Source: DATJXG01 sp035500455
GTDB taxonomy: Bacteria > Acidobacteriota > Terriglobia > Terriglobales > Acidobacteriaceae
Assembly (NCBI GenBank): GCA_035500455.1
Contig: DATJXG010000239.1
Span: 1 to 19,175, forward strand
Length of the DNA stretch: 19,175 nt
Direction of reading: 5' to 3'
Shown here: positions 14,209-19,175 of the stretch, piece by piece
Numbering within the stretch: the stretch's first letter is position 1
How the letters are laid out: each line of letters starts with the position of its first letter
Program-made: the position numbers and the translations under genes
Notes under the pieces: model-generated
Seen by the model: the letters and a program-made list of their open reading frames with translations, nothing else
Database searches by the model: none
What the model was told of the DNA's origin: nothing

Positions 14209-17200
14209 ATGAACGTCACTTCGAAACTCGTCACTACGACGGCAGCCTGTTTCTGTTTGTGGTTTTCCGTCCTCCTGTGCGCGCAGACCCAAACCAGCGG
14301 CCGCATCACCGGCACAATCAAAGATGCTCAGGGTGCGGTAATCGCGGGCGCGGAGGTGGTGATTGCGAATCCCGCCACGGCCGATAAGCATTCTGTACTA
14401 ACAGACAACGACGGAAGCTATTCTGTTCTCCAGCTTCCACCGGCGCTCTATGAAGTGAGCATCAATGCACCTGGGTTTTCCCCCGCAGTTTTCACTGAGG
14501 TTGTAGTTGGTCTCGGTGAGACCACCACCGTAAACGCCACCTTGCAGGTGGCGCAAGGCACAACCGAGCTGACAGTTAGCGATGCGCCGCCGCTGGTACG
14601 CAGTGACAGTTCGGAGATGGCATCCACCATTGATCCCCGCCGGCTGACAACCCTGCCGCTTCCTACTCGGAACTTGCTCCAACTGCTTACGCTCGCGCCA
14701 GGCGTCACCGCGCCGCTTACCAACAACAACGCAATCGGACGCAACTCGCCCAACGTTTCTGTGAACGGCTTGCGGGTAACCCAGAACAGCTATCAGATCA
14801 ACGGAATCGATAGCAGCGACATTTCGCTGCATTCGTTCGCCGATGTCGCCGTTCCCGCGCCAGAGAGCGTGAGTGAAGTGAATGTCGCAACCTCTTTGTA
14901 TGACGCATCGGTGCGAGGCGCAGGTGGCGGCGTGCAGGTGGTGACCCGGAGCGGCGGCAACCTGATGCACGGCGGCGCATACGAATACTTCCGCAACGAA
15001 GCGTTGAATGCCAACGATGCCAACTTGAATGCCGTGGGAGAACGCCGCCCTGTGATGAGGCGCAACGTTTACGGGGCAATGCTGGGCGGGCCTCTGCGCA
15101 GAAATAAAGCATTCTTCTTCACTTCTTATCAGGGCACGCGTGAGGCCAATGGCGCAACCGATCAAAGTTTGTTCAAAGATGTCCTGATTGCTCCGGGCCT
15201 GACCGACGATCGGTCTACGGCCAGTCTCATGACCGCCTTCAAGGTGCCCTTCATCGATCCGATCGCTCTGAAACTCCTGAACACGAAACTTGCGAGCGGG
15301 CAGTTTCTGATCCCGACGCCTCAGACGTCCGATGGCCTGGTTACCGGCACCGCGCTTTCCAACTTTCACGAGGAGCAATTCAGCACCGGCCTGGACTATC
15401 GCATCCGGGCAGACGATTCGCTAGCGGTGAAGTTCTTTTTCGCCAACGCTCCCCTTTTCAGCGCGATTTCTGGCTCCAACTTCGGCACTCCCGCCAGCTT
15501 GCCGGGCTTCGGAACGTACCTGAAAGTCGACAACCGGGTGCTCTCCATACAGGAGATGCACACCTTCAACGCTACGGCTGTCAACGAAGCGCGTTTGGGC
15601 TATAACTTCGTCCGACACGACGAGGTACCCCAGGAATCGGTAGATGACTCAAAAGTTGGGATTCACCGGTCCAATGCCAGCGAATATCCAGGGCTGCCTC
15701 TCATGCTCCTGGGGCGCGATCAGGGCGGCGCGTCCATTGGGACTTCCGACGTCACCTATCGGGGCGACATGCCATCGCTCTCTCTGAGTGACGTGCTTTC
15801 CTTGCAGCGGGGAAAGCAGAACATTCGAGTGGGCGGTGAACTTCGCCACTCGGTGTGGCGTGCCAGAGCCGGCGTTTTCTCATACGGAGAAATTGACTTC
15901 CCCACTTTCGACGACTTTCTGATAGGAAACACCGGCCCGTCACAATTTCTCAGTGGAGTAAGTGGCTTTTCTCATCTTGGCACGGGATTGACGAGCCGCG
16001 ACGCAATCGCAACGGACTATCATGGATTCATTCAGGATGACTGGAAAACTTCCCCCAAGCTCACGGTCAATCTGGGTCTACGTTACGAACTCGACCTGCC
16101 TCCCTACGATTCCCACGGCCGCATTGGCGGCTTCGACCCCGCCCTTTATCAGCCTCGCATGGAAGTGGACGGTGACGGATTTCCGATCGGTCCCCCCGAA
16201 GCGGGCATCATTGAAGCGGGAAATGCGCCCGCACAATACACTTTGCGGGGCGTGACCAGGGTAGGCAAACGCATTCTAACGAGCATTGATCCGAACAACT
16301 TCGGGCCGCGAATCGGCCTGGCGTGGTCGCCGTTAGTCTCAGGACGGCTGGCTGCCCGAGCGGGATACGGCATCTACTATTCGCGCCAATCGTTCGCTTA
16401 CCTTGCTCTCGAATATTTTGCGCCGCCGTTCTTTTTGGTTTCCGATACCTCTGGCCAACCCTTCAGCAACCCATTTGCCGGAGCGCCGCCCGACAGCAGC
16501 TTCCCTCTCATTCAACCCGGTAGCGTGGTGAGTGCAGAGGTCATAGATCGCAACGCCCGCACTCCTTATGTTCAGCAATTCAACACTAGCGTTGAAGTTG
16601 AGCTTTGGCGAAGTACGACGCTGCAGGTCGGTTACGCCGGCTCCCGCGGAGTAAGACTGTTTCGCTCGGTCAACGTAAATCAGGCGCAGATAGCGAGTTT
16701 GAACCATCCGGTCGTAAATGCGGTGACTGGCGAGATAATCACCAGCAACATCGTCGAAAACGCCTCGCTGCGGGCCCCCTTGCAGGGGGTGGACACAGCC
16801 TCCTTCAGTCTGAACGAGACGACGGCGCAATCTGCCTATCATTCGCTCCAGACAACTCTCAAGCGGCAAGTTTCTCGCGGGCTGCAGTTCTCGGTGTCTT
16901 ACACATTTTCGCGGTCGATCGACGATGCCTCCAATCCGGGAGGGGGATCAAACATCGACGGCTCTTTGGATCGCGGCGGCGGACTGGACACCGGCAACAT
17001 CTGGGGAAACCAGTTGACTGCGCGCGCTAACCGAGGTTTATCGGACTTCGACCGCACTCATTACTTTGTCTTTGATTGCGTCTGGGACCTGCCTCAGCCC
17101 AGGTTCCCTCACGGCCTCGTGCCTGTGCGTCGCCTGCTCTCGAACTGGCAGTTTTCCGGCATCCTAACCGCGATGTCGGGTCTACCGGTGGACGTCTTTG

Positions 17201-17652
17201 ATCCCGCCGGGGGTTCGCTGTACGGGCTTTTCGCCGGGGCACGGCCCAACTGGGCGCTAGGCGCCAATCGGACAACCGCAAGGACCCGCATTCCGCCCGG
17301 CTATTATTTCAACCCTTCGGCTTTTGCCGAGGCAGTCGTGCAACCCGGCCAGCCCATCCCGAGCGCAAACGACAGTACTGCTTTAGCTGGTGACCTGGGA
17401 ACCGACCTCGGCGACGTTGGGCGAAATGTTTTGCGCGGACCCGCTCAGAGCAATGTCGACTTCTCAGTGGGCAGGCGATTCTTTCTGAGTGAATCGAAAG
17501 GCCTAGAGTTCCGTTCTGACTTCTTTAATCTGCTGAATCACGCGAACCGGGATAACCCGGTCAGCGACATCAGCAGTGCCGAGTTCGGAAAGATAACGAG
17601 CTTCGGCTCAAGCGCTCGAATACTCCAGTTTGGATTGAAAGTCACATTCTGA
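14209..17652 (+). CDS. TonB-dependent receptor, Oar-like, with N-terminal carboxypeptidase-regulatory domain
   Basis: The protein is 1147 aa from ATG 14209. This start was chosen because it gives a normal signal peptide (1-25, core TTTAACFCLWFSVLLCA); a TTG at 14194 would add five residues, and neither has a strong ribosome binding site. Residues about 30-115 are a CarboxypepD_reg-like beta-sandwich (SGRITGTIKDAQGAVIAGAE, then TDNDGSYSVLQLPPALYEVS). Residues about 120-270 resemble a plug: RNLLQLLTLAPGV, VSVNGLRVTQNSYQINGID, then VVTRSGGN and HGGAYEYFRNEALNAND. The remainder is an outer-membrane beta-barrel with strands such as LTVNLGLRYELDLPPY, TTLQVGYAGSRGVRLFRSVN and FSVSYTFSRSIDDASNP, ending in phenylalanine (LQFGLKVTF) as outer-membrane barrels do. 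Members of this family take up large or complex substrates or shuttle proteins; the ligand here is unknown. Length is normal for acidobacterial homologues. The propeller enzyme-like gene is its divergent neighbour. Confidence 0.92.
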   Translation: MNVTSKLVTTTAACFCLWFSVLLCAQTQTSGRITGTIKDAQGAVIAGAEVVIANPATADKHSVLTDNDGSYSVLQLPPALYEVSINAPGFSPAVFTEVVVGLGETTTVNATLQVAQGTTELTVSDAPPLVRSDSSEMASTIDPRRLTTLPLPTRNLLQLLTLAPGVTAPLTNNNAIGRNSPNVSVNGLRVTQNSYQINGIDSSDISLHSFADVAVPAPESVSEVNVATSLYDASVRGAGGGVQVVTRSGGNLMHGGAYEYFRNEALNANDANLNAVGERRPVMRRNVYGAMLGGPLRRNKAFFFTSYQGTREANGATDQSLFKDVLIAPGLTDDRSTASLMTAFKVPFIDPIALKLLNTKLASGQFLIPTPQTSDGLVTGTALSNFHEEQFSTGLDYRIRADDSLAVKFFFANAPLFSAISGSNFGTPASLPGFGTYLKVDNRVLSIQEMHTFNATAVNEARLGYNFVRHDEVPQESVDDSKVGIHRSNASEYPGLPLMLLGRDQGGASIGTSDVTYRGDMPSLSLSDVLSLQRGKQNIRVGGELRHSVWRARAGVFSYGEIDFPTFDDFLIGNTGPSQFLSGVSGFSHLGTGLTSRDAIATDYHGFIQDDWKTSPKLTVNLGLRYELDLPPYDSHGRIGGFDPALYQPRMEVDGDGFPIGPPEAGIIEAGNAPAQYTLRGVTRVGKRILTSIDPNNFGPRIGLAWSPLVSGRLAARAGYGIYYSRQSFAYLALEYFAPPFFLVSDTSGQPFSNPFAGAPPDSSFPLIQPGSVVSAEVIDRNARTPYVQQFNTSVEVELWRSTTLQVGYAGSRGVRLFRSVNVNQAQIASLNHPVVNAVTGEIITSNIVENASLRAPLQGVDTASFSLNETTAQSAYHSLQTTLKRQVSRGLQFSVSYTFSRSIDDASNPGGGSNIDGSLDRGGGLDTGNIWGNQLTARANRGLSDFDRTHYFVFDCVWDLPQPRFPHGLVPVRRLLSNWQFSGILTAMSGLPVDVFDPAGGSLYGLFAGARPNWALGANRTTARTRIPPGYYFNPSAFAEAVVQPGQPIPSANDSTALAGDLGTDLGDVGRNVLRGPAQSNVDFSVGRRFFLSESKGLEFRSDFFNLLNHANRDNPVSDISSAEFGKITSFGSSARILQFGLKVTF

Positions 17653-17667
17653 AGGCAAGTTGGGTGC

Positions 17668-17685
17668 GAGACATCCCGGCGTCTC
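17668..17685 (+). terminator. Weak hairpin after the receptor gene
   Basis: GAGAC-ATCCCGGC-GTCTC gives a 5-bp stem with an 8-base loop, 15 bases after the TGA. No U-tract follows, so intrinsic termination is doubtful. Confidence 0.25.
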
Positions 17686-17963
17686 AGCTGTGGCAGGATT
17701 TCTCCCAATCGCCTATTGCCCCATTTTGCTTGATTTCCTTCAGTTGTTTCGGCGCGGGTTCACTCTCGGTGTCAGGCTGATTCCAGGCGGGAAGAACGAC
17801 AGCCCTCTGTAGCCTGTACCCTTAGCGGTCAATAGAAGAGGTCGTTTTTACCCCGGAAAGATCAACTGCCAGGGTTGAAATCCCTCACTAGCGTTTGAGG
17901 CGACTGACGGCGTGCTAAAGAACTGCTCTTCCAGGCTGATCGACGGATTCATGATTTTTTCCG

Positions 17964-17976
17964 CGGCTCAGAGCCG
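17964..17976. promoter_or_regulatory. Operator-like palindrome upstream of rbsK
   Basis: CGGCTC-A-GAGCCG is a perfect 6-bp dyad with a single central base. A TACAAT (17979-17984), usable as a -10 box, starts three bases downstream, and ATG 18021 is 44 bases away. Repressor binding next to the promoter is inference; no regulator gene is adjacent. Confidence 0.35.
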
Positions 17977-18020
17977 TTACAATCCAGAAAGCTGGCCAAT
18001 CCTGATAAAATCCTTCGTTC

Positions 18021-18956
18021 ATGTCCAATCGTCCCCGCATAGCAGTTATCGGCAGCGCGAATATCGACCTCGTCACTTTCACTGATCGTTTCCCCAAGCC
18101 GGGAGAGACAATCTTTGGCGATAAATTTGACCTGGGCTTCGGCGGCAAAGGCGCGAACCAGGCTGTAGCTTCCCGCTTGTGCGGCGCTGAAGTATTCATG
18201 GTTGCGAGAGTGGGGAGCGATCTGTTCGGTCCGGCCACGATCCAGAATTTCAAGAGCCAGGGCATCGACACCACTCACGTCAGACAGATTGAAGGCGTCT
18301 CCAGCGGGGTGGCGCCGATCTTCGTCGAGCCCAATGGCCAGAACCGCATTTATGTGGTGAAGGGCGCAAATGACCTGCTCAAGCCTGCCGACGTGGACGC
18401 CGCCGCCGACCTGCTGCGAACCGTGGACTGCATGGTTCTGCAATTCGAAATTCCGCTCGAAACCGTGTACCACTGCGTGAGCTTCGCCGCGAAGAACGGG
18501 ATCCGCTGTATCGTCAACCCGGCGCCGGCGCAAGCGATCGACTTGAGCGCCCTGGCCGGGCTCGACTATTTCGTTCCCAACGAAAGCGAAGCCGAGACGA
18601 TTACCGGCCTCCCGGTTCGGAATGTGGACGATGCAAGAGAGTGTGCTGAGAAGCTGCTTTCAGGCGGCGTGAAGCGGGTGATTGTCACGCTGGGCGCGAA
18701 CGGCGCGCTGCTCGCCGGCCGCGAAGGCATGGAGCACATTCCAGCATTCAGCGTAAAGAGCATCGATAGCACCGGCGCAGGGGATGCCTTCATTGGCAGC
18801 TTTGCCGTATTCCTGGGCGAAGGACTCCCGGAGCGCGATGCCATCCGGCGAGCGAATCTCTACGCCGGACTTTCCACCACCGGTGTAGGAACACAGAAGA
18901 GCTTCTACGACCGCGCCCGCTACGACGCCGAATGGACGGTGAGGTCGAAGCCGTAG
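18021..18956 (+). CDS. rbsK: Ribokinase
   Basis: The protein is 311 aa, the normal size for a PfkB-family ribokinase (D-ribose + ATP to ribose 5-phosphate, cytoplasmic). Visible motifs are the N-terminal strand and substrate Asp (VIGSANIDLV, Asp16), the diglycine ribose-binding motif GFGGKGANQA (39-48), the NESEAE segment of the nucleotide-binding region, VIVTLGANGALL, and the C-terminal signature DSTGAGDAFIGSFA with catalytic-base Asp255. All key residues are present. Related PfkB sugar kinases cannot be fully excluded, but GGKGANQA with NxxE favours ribokinase. No signal peptide is seen. The start ATG 18021 lacks an obvious Shine-Dalgarno sequence. The next gene, 74 bases downstream on the same strand, is nucleoside-hydrolase-like, whose product ribose would feed this enzyme, so an operon for nucleoside or ribose use is likely. 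Confidence 0.93.
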   Translation: MSNRPRIAVIGSANIDLVTFTDRFPKPGETIFGDKFDLGFGGKGANQAVASRLCGAEVFMVARVGSDLFGPATIQNFKSQGIDTTHVRQIEGVSSGVAPIFVEPNGQNRIYVVKGANDLLKPADVDAAADLLRTVDCMVLQFEIPLETVYHCVSFAAKNGIRCIVNPAPAQAIDLSALAGLDYFVPNESEAETITGLPVRNVDDARECAEKLLSGGVKRVIVTLGANGALLAGREGMEHIPAFSVKSIDSTGAGDAFIGSFAVFLGEGLPERDAIRRANLYAGLSTTGVGTQKSFYDRARYDAEWTVRSKP

Positions 18957-19030
18957 CGCCGGCGTTCTGCTGCCATCCCACGGGGCCCCTCTGGAATCGT
19001 GCTTGCTGCCGGCACTACGGTTCAATCCTC

Positions 19031-19175
19031 ATGAAAAACATTGCTGTCACTTTTTCGCTCTGTCTCATGCTGTGCGCTGCTAGCACGGCGCAACCGAAAA
19101 TCAAAGTCATCGCCGATCAGGACAGCGGCGGCCCGCAAGGCACGAACTTTCTTTCACTGCTCATGTTGCTGCGCG
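19031..19175 (+). CDS. Exported nucleoside-hydrolase-like protein (partial, cut by window end)
   Basis: Only 48 codons are present. ATG 19031 opens a 20-residue signal peptide (MKNIAVTFSLCLMLCAASTA) followed by QPKIKVIADQDSGGPQGTNF and LSLLMLLR. The first strand 'KVI.DQD..GP....' and following helix match the start of inosine/uridine-preferring nucleoside hydrolases, whose DxDxxxDD motif binds calcium and ribose. Here the first Asp pair is kept (DQD) but the second part reads GPQGTN, so the later metal-binding Asp seems replaced or shifted. This variant is known to me from exported relatives in environmental bacteria. Family assignment from so short a piece is moderate. The ribokinase directly upstream supports a nucleoside-salvage role. 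There is no clear ribosome binding site before the ATG. Confidence 0.6.
   Translation, partial: MKNIAVTFSLCLMLCAASTAQPKIKVIADQDSGGPQGTNFLSLLMLLR

Larger units (their letters stand above)
17653..18020. other. Intergenic region between receptor and ribokinase
   Basis: This stretch of 368 bases has no clear gene. A GAGAC (17668-17672) / GTCTC (17681-17685) hairpin follows the receptor stop by 15 bases without a T-run and may be part of a terminator. A minus-strand frame stays open for 46 codons (17821-17684, including VLPAWNQPDTESEPAPKQL) and could be a relic, but it has no start or homologue I recognise. A dyad at 17964-17976 and a TACAAT box at 17979-17984 precede rbsK. Confidence 0.45.

Noticed and set aside
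14398..15378. Minus-strand open frame of 326 codons opposite the receptor
   Set aside because: It is antisense to the conserved plug region; no domain or start signal.
17684..17821. 46-codon open minus-strand frame after the receptor gene
   Set aside because: It has no start or Shine-Dalgarno sequence and no family I recognise; length is compatible with chance.

Overview
The window looks like a stretch of an Acidobacteriota chromosome (Terriglobia-like). This is inferred from protein style, because no rRNA or marker gene is present. The clues are an Oar-type TonB-dependent receptor with an N-terminal carboxypeptidase-regulatory domain, a CadC/TolB/TPR membrane regulator, secreted proteins built from TIG, Kelch and choice-of-anchor D repeats, and PD40-propeller and OB-fold relics of kinds I associate with that phylum.

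Layout. Positions 1-867 are a small gene graveyard: a minus-strand C-terminal fragment of a PD40/WD40-like beta-propeller protein interrupted by a stop codon, then a plus-strand exported OB-fold protein broken by frameshifts. Positions 887-6934 hold one very large secreted protein with 12 TIG repeats, a 7-bladed Kelch propeller, two BIG2-like domains, one He_PIG-like domain and a Cys-rich right-handed beta-helix. The following gap contains the stub of an AbrB/MazE-type antitoxin with an intact ribosome binding site. On the minus strand, 10508-7275 encodes a small secreted protein followed by a 900-aa choice-of-anchor D protein with an unusual C-terminus, probably one transcription unit. Divergent to it, 10754-12655 encodes a membrane-bound winged-helix regulator with TolB-like and TPR regions. 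Convergent with that is a lipoprotein-like beta-propeller with an Asp-box, resembling GH43 or sialidase-fold enzymes. Then come the 1147-aa TonB-dependent receptor, a ribokinase (rbsK), and the start of an exported nucleoside-hydrolase-like protein cut by the window end.

How the genes may work together. Most products are exported or in the envelope. The regulator is a natural candidate to control the divergent two-gene secreted unit and perhaps the neighbouring propeller and receptor. The last two genes form a plausible nucleoside-salvage pair: the hydrolase releases ribose from nucleosides and the ribokinase phosphorylates it. A 38-nt sequence found upstream of both the regulator and the receptor, followed in each case by a similar TATAAT-GCGGC segment, suggests a shared promoter-associated element. 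These functional links are inference. The domain calls rest on motifs visible in the translations, and no database search was run.
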